Source of the DNA: Cyanophora paradoxa
Lineage: Eukaryota; Glaucocystophyceae; Cyanophorales; Cyanophoraceae
Assembly: GCA_004431415.1 (NCBI GenBank)
Contig: QPMI01000625.1
Location: 1 to 64,000, forward strand
DNA length: 64,000 nt
Direction of reading: 5' to 3'
The notes beneath the pieces were generated by a model, which was not told where the DNA came from, ran no database searches, and worked only from the letters and a program-made list of their open reading frames with translations. Position numbers and translations under genes: made by a program. Below, one piece after another: positions 46,386 to 58,212 of this stretch. Position 1 is the stretch's first letter. The number at the start of each line of letters is the position of its first letter.

Positions 46386-47460
46386 GGCGTCGGGAGGGCG
46401 ACTGATCTACCCGCCTGCAGAACACGCTTTCACTCGGGCTAATCTGCTGTTCGAACCGGCGCTCCCGGCGCTCGCCGAACCGAGAGGGCGCGCGGTGAGA
46501 ACCCGGACAGAGTCGCGAACAAAGTGATTATCGTACCCCTTCGAGCAGTAATACACAATATAGATGTCAGCCAGGATCGTGTAGATTCCCACATGTACAT
46601 GTACACTACTACTACAGCTAGTATACGTACTTGTAGTAAGTACGTTTTCGTGTAAGTACGTGTCCAAATGCGCGGATGTACCTTGACCGCAAGGCCCGCG
46701 GCCCCCTAGGCCTTGCAAATTAAAGCATAACCCGTGGCAACCCCCCCTTGATGCTAACCTTGAGCGCCTCGCGATCGCCACCTTGCAAGCTAATTATAAG
46801 CTTAAGATCCTCCCATACCAAATTTTCACCATACAAATCGAGCTGTGACGTTCTGAAAGCTGTTTTCCACCAATATACTGCATACGTATACGTATACGTA
46901 TACGCATACGTATATATACTGCCGACGATCGCGAGGGGGGCCGGGCCGGGGCTACCATGCATGCCGCTCCCATACAAAAATTTTGTATATATATATATGG
47001 CAGCAGCTTAAGCTTGCGCCTTATATTAAGCTTGCCTTGAGCACCTTGCCACCTTGGCAAGCTTAGCTTAAATACCCGAAAGTGCGCATGCACCTCAGGG
47101 CCTTGAACTTCGGAACGCAAGCTGCTTCGCCGAGTCGGAATTCCTTGCAAAGCAGACCGTCGCGATCGGACGGTCATGAAGCGCATGCATATGCTGGTCA
47201 TGATTTTATGCGCAGCATGGCATATATAGCAGGATCACTGAGTCAGGACGTCGACGCACTGCGCATGCGGCACACTAGTACTGTGACTCACTGAGTCAGT
47301 GACATGTGCTACGCGATCATCGGATTGTAGATAATGTTTTTGGCAGATTTAGACGTACACGTTCGTTTGAATTCGTGTCCAAATGCCCGGCCGCGGATGC
47401 CATCCGACCCCATTCGGGCCCATTGGCAAGGGGGGGTACGCATCGGCATAGTTTGGAGGG
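46386..47460. other. Spacer with palindromes and dispersed repeat words
   Basis: About 1.07 kb between divergent MTHFR and the SR-type gene. It holds a run of alternating TACGTA words (46881-46915), GTATACGTA at 46621, CGTGTCCAAATGC at 46659 and 47374, and AAGCTTAAG-like words (47010-47070). No gene seen. Both promoters should be here. Confidence 0.55.
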
Positions 47461-49414
47461 ATGGGCCGCTCTCGGTCGAGGTCCCGCAGCCCACGGCGGC
47501 GCTCCCGGAGCCGCAGCCGTGACCGCAGACGGGACGATCGAGACCGGTATGACTACGACCGCCGCGACAGAGATTACGACCGCAGGCGCGACGATTACGA
47601 CCGTAGACGCGACGATTATCGCGACCGGTTCGAAGACTGCGCACCTTCTACTTCTTCCCCTCATGTACATTAGGCGGGACGACCGTGGGCGAGGTGCTGG
47701 CGCGTACGGATCGGCACGCGCGGCGACCTGCAGGTTCGTTTCATCGCTTTTATCGCTCCAGGCACGCCGAAGTCCTCCCGCCGGCCTTGCTGCCGAGCGC
47801 CTTCGGACGGATGGAGAACGCCGCCCATCGCACTCCAGAGCGCCCCGAACGCGGCTGACGCTTTATCCTCTCCAGCCTCTTTGTGGGGAATCTGAGCTAC
47901 AGCTGCAAGGCGGAAGACCTTGAGGATCTCTTCCGCGAATGCGGGAAGCTTCGCTCCGTGTCCATTGGTGCGCGGCTGGCCCTTCTGCGGCATTTATGCA
48001 CATTTTTGAAGTCGTAGCTGCGTGCAGGTATGAACAAGCAGACGGGTGCCAGCAAAGGCTTTGCGTTCGTGGAGTACGAGGTACGTGCTCACTGTGCGGG
48101 CACTGAAACGGAGTGCTGAGAGCCAACTCTTTTTTCTTAACAGGATGTTCGAGATGCTGAGGAAGCAATGCGGAAGTTCAACGGTTACACCTTCGAAAAC
48201 CGGCGCCTGCGTCTGGACTTCGACATCGGCCTCGGCGCAAAGAACTTGGGGCCTGGAAAACGGGGCGGAGGCGGTGGGGATCGCGAAAGGGAACGCGAAC
48301 GTAGCCCCCGGCGAGACCGCAGTCGGAGCCGTGACCGTGGCAGCCCCCGTGGCAGCAAGGACGAGGGCACCAAGGAAGGCGAGGAGAGCCGCAAGCGGGA
48401 ATCTTCCCGGTCTCCAAGCCCCAGCGCCAAGCGCGCCCGCGAGGAAGGCTCCTCGTAGATGCCGGTGTAGCTCACCTTGAGGTCGGTCGTAATTAGGACG
48501 TCCTACTAGCCTATCTATAAAGCTCACCTTGATTCCCGCAAGAGCCTTCACTTTCGTGTCAAAGACGTAGACAGCCAAGGTGCAGTTGGACTCGAGCTCA
48601 CTTTCGTGTCCTGGAAAAAAAGCTTCAACAGCACAGTCGTTGTGAATGAGGACGTCTCGTAATCGTAACTAGGGTTACGATCTGCGATTACGATCGTAAC
48701 TAGGACGTCTTAGCTTTGATCTGCGATTACGATTGGGGCAGCACCACGCTGTGCGGGCACCTGTAGCTCTAGCTAGCTATATGCGCTATAGCCAGAGTGT
48801 CCGCGGGGAGGCGCATTACTCTCCTTAGGGGGCCTCGCAGGGCCCGGCCGGCCAGCTCGCTGGTGGGCTGGGCCCGCGGCCGCGCGGCGGCCGCAGTGTA
48901 CATTCCCACACTTGTAGCCCGGTCGGACGTCGACCTGCGTTTTAGTACGTGTCCAAATGCGTGATGGACTTCGATTCCAGGGACTCATGATCAAGCTCTA
49001 GCTATATAGATCGATATATATCGATATCGGCCGGCACCAGTAACGTCCCGAGTCCTTCATTTTAATTTTTGGTCGGACGGGATTTCGACCACCTGAGCGA
49101 TTTCGGTACAGTTCGCTGTGCCTGCGCCACAGCCTGGCAGGGCATATGTGCATGCATGGTCCTATCGATATCGTTCGGAGCCCGCGGGCAAAGTTTGCTA
49201 TCCACATGCGCAGTGTACAGTTTGCTATGCCACATGCGCAGAGTACATCCCACACCTGTAGCCCGAACGGTGCGATTTAGTTCGTGTCCAAATGCGAGTA
49301 CAACTACATCGTGTTCAATGAAGGGGATGAGAGGAGAGAACATGAGAGGAAATACTGAAGGGGGACTGCAGGGCTGCAGGGCTGGCGCTTCCTCTGGAGT
49401 ACGTGTCCAAATGC
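46658..49414 (+). repeat. Dispersed repeat family with core CGTGTCCAAATGC (five copies)
   Basis: The 13-base core occurs on the plus strand at 46659-46671, 47374-47386, 48948-48960, 49283-49295 and 49402-49414, all in spacers around the SR-type gene. Two copies (48903-48960 and 49249-49295) also share an upstream block CCCACACNTGTAGCCCG and TTTAGT before the core. Another copy pair shares CGCGGATG just after it. No such word was noticed elsewhere in the window. It looks like remnants of a short mobile element or a local regulatory repeat. Confidence 0.75.
47461..48458 (+). CDS. SR-family RNA-binding protein (one RRM between RS-rich arms)
   Basis: Pre-mRNA splicing-type factor. Start ATG 47461, MGRSRSRSRSPRRRSRSRSR, followed by an Asp/Tyr/Arg repeat (DYDRRRDDYDRRRDDYRDR). 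Introns: 47628-47875, 47968-48027 and 48081-48143, each GT-AG and in frame. The joined RRM has RNP2 LFVGNL and RNP1 KGFAFVEYE, with LEDLFRECGKLRSVSIG and DAEEAMRKFNGYTFENRRL between and after. The C-terminal arm is Gly-rich then RERERERSPRRDRSRSRDRG and ends KRAREEGSS, stop 48456-48458. RS dipeptides at both ends would be phosphorylated by SR kinases and place it in nuclear speckles. The domain order resembles SRSF10 or SR45-like proteins, but exact orthology is open. Confidence 0.94.
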
Positions 49415-49538
49415 GAGCTAGTCACAGGTATGAAGAAGACTGAATTGAGATGGGGGACGGGCAGAGGCGAGCGGGGGCGGCAGGGGCAAGAGTGTGGACG
49501 ACTGTTCGAATCACTACCACGCTCTCCTCTATCCAGGA
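48459..49538. other. Spacer with dispersed repeats
   Basis: About 1.08 kb between convergent genes. It contains three of the five CGTGTCCAAATGC copies, a duplicated GATCTGCGATTACGAT-type word (48681-48735) and TATATAGATCGATATATATC near 49003-49022. No supported gene. Confidence 0.55.
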
Positions 49539-51300
49539 CTAGCTCATTTTTCCGAGCCTCATCTTTTTGACGATTGTGCGTTGACCATAGAAGAGGAAGG
49601 AATCGATAATGCCCGCAACCGTAAAGACGCCTCCAACGATAGCACACACAGATGTAAGGAACTGGGAGAAGGAGCGGTACGAATCCGAAACTTGAACCAT
49701 CAGGGGTGAAAGGTCATAGAAGAAGAAGACACCTGTCGATGAAAACACTACATCAGCCGAGTTTCACTTTCAGGAGAGGAAGAACAAACCGGGCAGAGAC
49801 CGTGTTGCTCCATGGGCATCAATATTCCGGAAGTGCTCAGTGAAGGCGAACTGGTTGGTGCTGATAACCTTGCCATCCGCTTTTTGATACTTAGTGGGAA
49901 CGACCTTGATAAAATACTGAAACATCCCAGAGGCTGTATGCAGGGAATCGAAGGCTGCACCACAAGCAGCGGTGTGAAAAAAACACGCACTGGCAGAGAC
50001 AATGCGCTTCTGACCATCCAGAGGGTTCACGATCCCAGGAAACTCCTTCCCGAAAGAAAGCTTGTGCACGATGTGGCTCACATTGAAATCTCGAGATTGG
50101 AAAGGCATTAGGTCGTGCACATGCATGTGCGCCTGCCAAGAGTCAGCCGCAAGTCCCGGATCTGCACTGCATAAATGCTAAAAGAACCTGCTGGAACGAC
50201 TTCCCGGGAGCGAAATGAAAGTTGCCCGCGACCTGCGAAACCATCAACAACCTCGATGTGGCGGAAGATCTGTCTGGACTAACCTTGTTAACTTCAAGGG
50301 AGCCATGTACACGACACCCCTCGCCCGCCGTGTTCTTGAGCTTGTTCACGAATCCCTCACGCACGCACTGCTCAATGTTCTCCGCCCCCGAGAAAGCCCA
50401 GCCACGGCGACGGTACGCTTCCCGAACTTGGTCGCACGTGTTGCAGCACGGTGGCTCCCCCTCTTTTGGTTCTTCGGCACCGTAGCAACTGCCGCAGTAG
50501 TTTGGATCTGTTTCATTCTTGAGGGCGGCGTCGGGTATCGCCTCGTGCTCGCCAAGCTCTGAGTGCGGGAGTCAATGCGGAGGCGCAGGTGCAGCACCAA
50601 AGAGCTCGGGGAACCTTTTTCTTCTTTAGCTTCGTCGATGGGCTCCCCTCTGGAATCTATTCGAGTTTTGAATACGTTCACGAACACATCAAGCTGGTGC
50701 TCGCCGGAGATGTCCATAGCGTCCAACGATAGCACTGCGGAAAAGGGGTGCGGGAGTGCGCGGCGGTAAGCGAAACGAAGGAAACGACATCTGAACAGTG
50801 ACAAGGGCATCCGCATGCACCTGAACATGCCATGCTGTCGCAAGCGATTTAGTTTCTCGCGTGCGTACGCCGGAGCGAGAGCACGAACCCAGTGAATGTA
50901 ATGTCCATATTGATAGCTAGCTTTTCTCCCCTGCTCGTATCGACGTAGAGTTCGTGCTTGCGCTCCTGCGACAGGTAGAACACGAACTCCGACATGAACA
51001 GGTAGAAAATGATGATACCGCTGATGAGCGAGACTGCACGAGCATTCGGCCGGCGTGAGCATTTGGCCGACGTCGGGCTTCGGAGCGCCGGCTTGAAAGC
51101 CGAGCGGCGCATGGGAAGATACCGCACCGGCGCCTCCGAGGGCGGTCTTCTGCCTGTAGTCGTCGTGCGTCTTTGGATACGCATCGAACCTCTGCGCGCC
51201 GCGCTGTCGTCCGACGTCCGATGTGCAAAGCGCGCGGCGCGGGCACCTTGAGCTTGCCGACCAATTCGTTCTGCTGCAACGCAGCGAGAAACGACACCAT
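49539..51300 (-). CDS. ERGIC3: ERGIC3/Erv46 cargo receptor of ER-Golgi vesicles
   Basis: Membrane protein that cycles between ER and Golgi in COPII/COPI vesicles, usually with Erv41. Start ATG 51300, MVSFLAALQQNELVGKLK, then RFDAYPKTHDDYRQKT. First transmembrane segment GIIIFYLFMSEFVFYL, followed by HELYVDTSRGEKLAINMDI. Lumenal part: SLDAMDISGEHQLDV, the Cys-rich NTCDQVREAYRRRGWAF, GCRVHGSLEVNKVAGNFHF and SFGKEFPGIVNPLDG, then FQYFIKVVPTKY. Second transmembrane segment FLTSVCAIVGGVFTVAGIID and a short cytosolic tail ending RLGKMS, stop 49539-49541. The length and order match the family closely. The intron between the first two exons begins GTGCCCGCG and ends GCGCGCAG. Some lumenal exons are hard to phase near 50450-50560. 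Confidence 0.95.
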
Positions 51301-51775
51301 CTCGCTCCAAAAGCACGCGCGCTAGCTGCAGCTGGGGCTCTCCTTTTCAATGAGCTGCGGGGGTACAGCGGGGGTACAGCGGGGCTCTAGATCTGCAGCT
51401 GGGGCTGGACTGGTACCGGTGCTCCGGGATCCGCCAGGCTGGCCATGGGCTTGGCTGGGCTTCGAATATTAATATCAATTCGAATTCAAGGCTTTAATTC
51501 AACCAGGTTCTCAAAGTCCCTACGCCCTGACATAGCATGTGGGGCCTTCAACACAGATTTGCTCGAGGAGTAGGGGTGGGGCTCGTGATTTGGGCTCTCA
51601 CTGCCATGCAGATCAGCCTCGGGTCGGCCCGAGCGGAGCAAGGGTAACGACCCGAGGTTCTACTTTTTACACTTTAGCAGGCGTAGTTCACAGATGCAGC
51701 TAGCTAGCCGCTAGCCTGCGTGTCTATGCTGAACGCATTGCAATTGAATCTGTGATCGGTTGAAATGAGGTACCC
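51301..51775. other. Spacer
   Basis: 475 bases. It has GGGGGTACAGC duplicated in tandem (51358-51386), GAATATTAATATCAATTCGAATTC at 51464-51487 and no supported gene. It carries the ERGIC3 promoter and the 3' end of the oxidoreductase. Confidence 0.5.
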
Positions 51776-54158
51776 CTACTTGCCCGTCCCGAGGAGGAGG
51801 CTGAAGGGGGGCAGGCCCTCGAAGAAGGAAAGGAAACGGAGGGCGCGGCAGGCGAGGGAGAGGGCAACCCGGACGGAGCAGTCCACGACCCGTGAGAAGG
51901 CCGCCCGGCTCCCGGGCGTGTGCTCCTCCGCCCGGCCCTCCACCCGCCACCGCCTCGTCTTCCTGAAGGGAAGGAGTTGGGTTTGCTAAATATAGAGCGA
52001 GGAAAAGGGGCGTACCGGTGGAGCTCCGGGAGGTCCCAGGGGGTACGCACGCCGAGGCCCTCCACCACGTCGAAGGCAGCGGCGAACCTGCGGGGTCCGA
52101 TTGAGATCCGGTCGCCTCTGAGCGGAGGGGTGGAGGCCGTACCCGTCCTCATGAAAGCCGTATCCCACCCAGGCGCCGCAGAACCAGGTCCGGTTCTTGC
52201 CCTGGATCGTGGATAGCCTTCGCTGCAGCAAAAGGTCACCCGGTTCTTAACACAGGACGTAGACCATGGTGGGGGTACCTGAGCGTCCATGGCCTCCATA
52301 GAGAAGAGGGGATGCTCATACTTGAAGCGCGCAATGACAAGGTCGGGGGCGGGTGTAACGACGGGGTTCAGCGAGACGAAGAGGGGGAATGACTTGTCGA
52401 TGTTCTGCAGGCGGTTCATCCAGTACGTCACTGAGACGTTGCAGTCGCGCGCGTCCTGCAGCGGATCAGTCCCAGGCACCCGAGCCGGGGGTCGCAAGCG
52501 AGGGAGGCACGGCGGTCGGAGCAGTCTGGTAGTTCCATGAGGCCCAGATCGTGTCGTCGCGCGGCATCAGGGCGGGGTCCGTGTGCAGCACGGCCTCGTT
52601 GCTGGCGAGGCGTCAAAGGAAAGGGCGGGACCGTGCCCCCCCCAGGGGCCGCGCACTCCTGGTACCGGAAGCAGCCGAGAACGCTCCGCTCGCCCGCCGT
52701 CGCGTCGCTCCCGAGGATTTGCAGCGCCTGCCCGGCGGCCAGGCGGCTTCAGAACGGGGGTACGCGAACGATCGACCGAGGGGGTGTGCGTGCCTGGTCG
52801 CCGTGGGCGGCGAGGATGATTTGGTCGAAGCGCTCGCTCTGCCCGCGCTCGTCCCGCACGATGACGCAGTCCGCCCGCCGTTCTACACCAGCCACAGCGG
52901 TCGAGAGCCGCACCTTTCGGAGGTGAGGCGGGCACAGGGACGATTGGGAGGGGGTACCTTGTGCGCGAACTTGGCGGTGATGAGCTTCACGTACTCGCGG
53001 CTGCCGCCCGTGACCTGCGCACGCGTTGGCGGGGGCGGGCGAGCGCGACGTCTGGGCGGCGCCTCACGGTGCGCCAGGCGGGCCGCTCGAAGATCTGGAG
53101 CATGCCGTGGTTGTTCATGAAGCGCACGATTGTCGCAACGGGGAACGATATGATCGTCTCCATCGGCGCCGACCAGATGGCGGCGGTCATGGGGAGCAGG
53201 TAAAGGCGCCGAAAGTGCTGCGAGTAGCCATTCTGGTCCAGGTACTGGCCGAGCGTGAGGCGGGACTTGGAGGCCGGGCAATCAAGCGCCAGCAGCCGCG
53301 GGGCCTCCCAGTTGAAGCGCATCATCTCCATGAACATGCTCCAGAACGAGGGCCGCAGGAGGTTCCTGGGGTTCGGAATGAGGCGCGCGGGCTGGGTGCG
53401 CGCACGCGGGTGGCCAGTCGTACCGGCGTTGTGCGAAGACCGTGCTCAAGCTGTCTCCAGCCCACTCGATTCCACCCCGGCCGAGCACGCTTACCGCGAA
53501 AGACATATCGCTCGCCTCGGTGCGCACGCGCAACGTCCGGAAGAGGTTCGTCAGGTGTGGGTAATTGTGCTGCGGGGTAGGAAATCGTTCGTCAGATAGC
53601 GATGCAGCTATCCCGACGCAAGAGCTTGATCAGGAAAGCTCTAAATAGTACGGATCTCTATATCCTAGCCGGACAAGGACCGCTGGCCGCCGCGAGGGGC
53701 GCCAGCGAGCCGCACGCAGGGGCGCCGGCGAGCCGCACGCGTGGACCGGACGCGCTGGCGGGCTGCTGGCGCGCAGGTAGGCCATGGAGACGAAGGCGCA
53801 CCTCATTGTAGACGATAAAACCTGACACGTTCACTATCAGTGGGCGTCGCGTTTGGACGGTACTCTCAAATCCTGTCACCGAGGACGCGGGCCCTGCCCT
53901 CGAAACGAATGCTAGGTCCGGAAGCTAGACGCATCTCTCGCGCATACGCGACCACGCGCGCAAGCGCTGTCGCGCACCGGTATCGACAGGCTGCTTCGCC
54001 TCGGGATTGGAGCGCGTTGGCCGCGCAACATCCACGGTGTTCGAGTGCCCCCCGATGTAGTCGTCCTTCTCGTACACGATTACGTCGTGCCCGGCTTCGT
54101 CCAGCATCCACGCGGCGCTGAGGCCGCTGATTCCACTTCCGACAATTCCTATCCTCAT
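51776..54158 (-). CDS. FAD-dependent oxidoreductase of the COG2907 amine-oxidase-like family
   Basis: Start ATG 54158, MRIGIVGSGISGLSAAWMLD with the GxGxxG dinucleotide fold, then VIVYEKDDYIGGHSNTVD. Further exons show SRLTLGQYLDQNGYSQHF, LLPMTAAIWSAP and IVRFMNNHGMLQI. Then VTYWMNRLQNIDKSFPLF, LVIARFKYEHPLFS, GKNRTWFCGAWVGYGFHED and FDVVEGLGVRTPWDLP follow. This block order is that of the predicted NAD/FAD-binding oxidoreductases found next to, or fused with, cyclopropane-fatty-acid synthase in bacteria and plants. No synthase domain follows here: after a last intron the protein ends in a hydrophobic helix region and GTGK, stop 51776-51778. The reaction is not established; membrane-lipid modification is the usual inference. 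N-terminal exons between 53550 and 53850 are approximate. Confidence 0.9.
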
Positions 54159-54365
54159 AGCGACGCTCCACGCGAGCGCGGGGACTCGCTCTCAGCGACC
54201 AACCGGCGCTGCTTCACAGTACCCCCTTCGGCACGAACTTGCCACGAACTTAGGCCGCAACGCTTGCTCAAGCCGATTAGGGTTTCTCGGAGAGCTCGGC
54301 CTCCGCGACCCGGCCTCCGCGAACGCCGGCCGCGGCCCAGCTCCGAGCCTCCGACGAGCCCGCTC
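54159..54365. other. Short bidirectional promoter region
   Basis: 207 bases separate the start codons of the FAD oxidoreductase (minus) and the leishmanolysin gene (plus). No defined element seen. Confidence 0.45.
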
Positions 54366-57300
54366 ATGGCCGCCCGCGGGGCTGCCCTGGCGGTCGCTGT
54401 GTGCGTGTTCACGCTGCTCGTAGCGGCGGCGGCTTCGCGGGGTGCTGGTGCGAAGCTCGGAGGCGCGCTAAGAGCTGGAACGGCTGCGAGCCGCGGCGCA
54501 CACGGACCGGCCGACAAGCACAGCTGCGGCCACGAACTGATATCGAGGAACGAAGAGCGCTGGAAGCTGCGCGAGAGCCCGCAGGAGTACGTTTCGCATC
54601 CTTGGGACTCGAAGCGCGCCGGCGGACGGCGGAAGCTGCACACCACGGATTTCCAAAATATCCGCATACACGTCGACACCTCGCAAGTGTCCGTCGAGGA
54701 CCGCGTGAAGCGCGAGATCCTGCTCAACTTCCTGATCCCTAACTGTCAGTTCCCACCCTGGGTCGCCCGCTCCGCGCCCGCCGATCGCTCCGCAGCGATC
54801 GATTATTTGCAAAAAGCCCTCCGAGTCGTCCCCATCTCCGGCAAGCTCAAGCTCTCTTCGGGCGTTCGCTTCGGCGGATTTTTCGACACGCCCGGCTATT
54901 GTGGGGACGCGCGCGTTCCAGACGAGCACAACACCGGTTTGTGAGATTCTTTCGCGACTCCTCGCTTCTGCTGAGTCTTGCCGACCAGTTGGTGTCGATG
55001 CGGACTTCGTTCTTTACGTGACGACCATGTCGACGGAGGTTCGAACACTGGCTTATGCGGCGGCGTGCAGGCAGGACCAGGTTCGCTCTTTTCCTGAATA
55101 CCTATGTGTCTGAATATAGCTGAATATATTTTCCCTTCGCCTCCATCCCTCTATCTCACAACGCGCTTCCAGTATGGTCGGCCGATCGCAGGAAATATCA
55201 ACTACAACCCCCTGAAAATTCGTACGGGCATTCCAGATCGGGAGGATGTGCTTGCAACCACCACGCACGAGGTCAGGACCCTCGCTCGAGTGGCACGTGT
55301 CGCACTCACGAATCCATGGTATTTCCGTAGATCATGCACACTCTAGGCTTCTCCGACGACATGTACGGTTCTTTCAGGGATGAGCGCGGCGAAGTTCGCG
55401 GGCGGTACAATGTGAGTTTCGACCTAGCTACCACAGCCTGACTCTGATCTGAGATGGCTTCCCTGCAGGTTGTTCGAGTGAATGCGTTCGGGCGTGCAGA
55501 GATTGTGCTACCCACTGTAGTGAAAATGGCGAGAAATTATTTCGACTGTCCCTCCATGACAGGAGCACCACTTGAGTCTCAAGGAGGTTTTGGTACCGCG
55601 GGGTCGCACTGGGAGAAGCGTGCCTTCATGGTATGCGATCTAGCTGTGATCCCAGTTTTCTTTTCTTGACAATCGTGCCAGAATGAGCTCATGACGCCGA
55701 GCAAGACACTGAACCCGATCTACTCCAGCTTCACTGTGCGTGCTCCATCTTCTACGAAATGGCGTCCTGCTGCTAACCGGGCCGTGCATCCAGTTTGGCC
55801 TGCTGCAGGACTCGTACGTGCACAAGCGCTACTATTGACTGATGCCTGACTCTTCCATTCAGGGGCTGGTACATGCCGGACTACCGATACACAACGAGGC
55901 TAGAGTGGGGCCGTGGCGCAGGCTGCTCATTCCTTTTCGACGTGTGCATGCGGGATGGTAATAGCACCAATCCAAAATGGTACGAAGTACTCTGATGCAC
56001 GTCCACTTCGCTCTCAGCTCTCGGATAGGTTCTGTGACCGAGAGAAGACGATGCAATGCACATACGATCGTGTAGCCAAGGGCTATTGCTTCATCAAGAA
56101 GTACCCACAAGAGATACCCGCTGAGTATCAGTACTTTGATGATCCAACCAAAGGTGGCGGTCTGGATCTCGCAGACTACTGCCCTATCATGGCGTTCTAC
56201 CAGATTATGGGGACGAACCGAACTACGGACTGTCGGCAGCCGGTGAACTTCCCAACCCAGAAAAACTTCTATGGCGAACACTACTGCACAACGTGCCGCT
56301 GCTTTGAGCACAACCGCATGGCAAGAAAGGGTGTCAAAACTAAGATGACAACGGTGCATCCCTGCGTCATCCATCTCTATTGACTTCGATGCTGATGCTT
56401 TCGCTTTCCGAAGGGTTGCTACCTTCCGAAGTGTGATCAGGCAAACCGCACCTACCAGGTATTTGAAGCCATAAATTGATGATATTTTTAGACCCTCAAT
56501 GTGCTCTGCCAGGTTCTCGTGGGCCGCACGTGGCTGCAGTGTTCCTCAGAGGGTGGTACCATCGAGCCTCCCGTGGGGTATCAGGGGACGGTTCGCCACT
56601 ACCTGGCTTTCTGTTATCGGCGTGTCCGGCTCATCTGAACTCTGCAGTTCGAATGCTCTCCCTTTGACACTATATGCGGTGGGCCAGCTGCCACATGCCC
56701 CAGTCAGTGCTCAGGCCGAGGAAATTGCGTGGACGGAAAGTGCTATTGTGTCCCTGGCTGGATGGGTGATGACTGTGGTCAGGGTGCGGGTGTTCGTTTT
56801 CAGCTGGCATTTTTCCTGCATTCAGTCGTATCACAGAAATCTGCCCCTGGAAATGCTTCACTGAGGAGGGGAGGGGTCAGTGCGTGTCCAATGGGCAGTG
56901 GCCCCCCAAGTGCGAGTGCAACACCGGCTACACTGGCGAGTCTTGCCGAGGTGTGTCATTCCCCAGAACACTACTGCTTTTGAACTGATATTGGAGCCTT
57001 GTAGATGAGGCAGGTGTCACGGGTGCCAGTACAGGATTGAGTGAGGTTTCTGATGGGAACGAGGACGAGACAGACCCCGATGAGGCAGACTTTGATGACA
57101 ACTATTGGGACACAATCATGCAACAGGCAGTTGGCCCATTTGGCGAAGACGGTCCGAACCATGTCGAGCATTCTTGCGGATGTTCTTGTGATTCTGTGGG
57201 GCAGACCAGTACCATAGTGAGAGGGCTGGCGAGCAGAACGTCATGGAGCGGCATTCAACTGAGATCACCGTAGCAGGCCAACAAATCCCTGGTGGCTCGT

Positions 57301-57552
57301 TCACCCTCATTGCCTTACTGGTGACACCATCATTTGGGAGCTCCCTGTGCTTGAACTGACTGGGGCAAGCAGGTACTTGTCGGGTGTGTCGTCCTTGGGG
57401 TTGTCATAGGCACTGTCGTCTTTGTTTCAAGGCGCAGGGCCAAGCAATCAATGCAGGCCCAGCTCCAGTCTCTGAGCCTGGGCGACCCTCTCTCGGAACG
57501 CCGGTCCTCCCCTTTATCCCCATTGTCCTCCCAGCCGATGGTCTCTCTGTAG
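54366..57552 (+). CDS. Leishmanolysin-like (M8/GP63) zinc metalloprotease with EGF modules and membrane anchor
   Basis: Signal peptide MAARGAALAVAVCVFTLLVA from the ATG at 54366. Exons then read RIHVDTSQVSVEDRVKREIL, SGVRFGGFFDTPGYCGD, DADFVLYVTTM and GNINYNPLKI. The zinc motif HEIMHTLGF is split by the intron 55272-55330: His-Glu before, Ile-Met-His after (second His 55337-55339). The third ligand is in GTAGSHWEKR. Cys-rich family blocks follow: MPDYRYTTRLEWGRGAGCSF, KTMQCTYDRVAKGYC, DYCPIMAFY and FYGEHYCTTCRCF. After these come two EGF-like modules (CSGRGNCVDGKCYCVPGWMG; CECNTGYTGESC). A transmembrane helix VLVGCVVLGVVIGTVVFV and a stop-transfer Arg cluster follow. Tail ends SSQPMVSL, stop 57550-57552. 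It is a cell-surface protease, type I topology. Confidence 0.94.
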
Positions 57553-57788
57553 AGTCTCAGTGTCACGCGTACCAGGAAGTGATACGTATAGACAGGAAGT
57601 CATATCGGTGGCGCGGGGTATAAGTACGTATACAGATGCATTCGGGTTACGGTGGCACGAAACAAACTCGGAGAAAGTTGGTGGCCTGCGGCTGAAAGTT
57701 CGGCGCTGATTTCGATGGTTTGATCATGATCATGAGCAGGGGCGCCGCGGCCGGCGCGGAATTCGAATTCGAGAGAGAGAGAGCAATC

Positions 57789-57825
57789 AGACTTGGGTTT
57801 CTTAGTTTACTAAGGACCCAAGTCT
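57789..57825. repeat. Near-perfect inverted repeat (hairpin)
   Basis: AGACTTGGGTTTCTTAGT is followed, after TT, by ACTAAGGACCCAAGTCT, giving arms of about 17 bases with one mismatch and one bulge. It sits directly after a GAGAGA tract (57770-57783). It could be a mini-element terminus or a transcribed hairpin. Confidence 0.8.
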
Positions 57826-57880
57826 TCTATGTTCACAAGTTTGGTGGTGGGTTCATTCCCCCCCTAAGTCCCGGGGTGTT

Positions 57881-57891
57881 GGATTCGAACC
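57881..57891 (-). other. tRNA-like internal promoter B box
   Basis: Read on the minus strand this is GGTTCGAATCC, a perfect match to the RNA polymerase III B box. The flanks do not pair into a T stem, so it is not a functional tRNA. It could be a tRNA-derived SINE or tRNA pseudogene in the surrounding repeats. Confidence 0.4.
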
Positions 57892-57914
57892 CGAGACCCA
57901 ACCCGTCAAACCTG

Positions 57915-58212
57915 TTTCCTGAGCAATCCAGCAACCGCGCTCTCTTGCTTCCATCGGCAAAAGTGAGCTCCAAAGCCGCGCGCGTCCGTTGAGCTTGCAA
58001 ACGCGACGGCAGGTAGCTTGGTTGCCGAGATCGAGAAGCCTTCAAAGCTCCCATACAAACGCACAATCATGTTTTCCGGGCAATCCGGCGACCGCGCTGG
58101 CTTGCTTCCTGAGAAGAAAGTCCGCTATGCAGCAAAGCGCATCCGTCTTAGAAGCTAGCGCAAGGGCAGGTAGCCTGGTTGCCAAGATCGCAAGGTTCCC
58201 ATACAAACATGC
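57915..58212. repeat. Diverged tandem repeat, period about 157 bases
   Basis: CAATCCAGCAACCGCGCT at 57924 and CAATCCGGCGACCGCGCT at 58081 head two related units. Each is followed about 80 bases later by GCAGGTAGCNTGGTTGCC and CCCATACAAAC. The start of a third, diverged copy may follow 58212. The units lie next to the B-box-like site. Confidence 0.7.

Noticed and set aside
57881..57891. A functional tRNA gene on the minus strand
   Set aside because: Only the B box matches; the T stem and acceptor stem do not pair.
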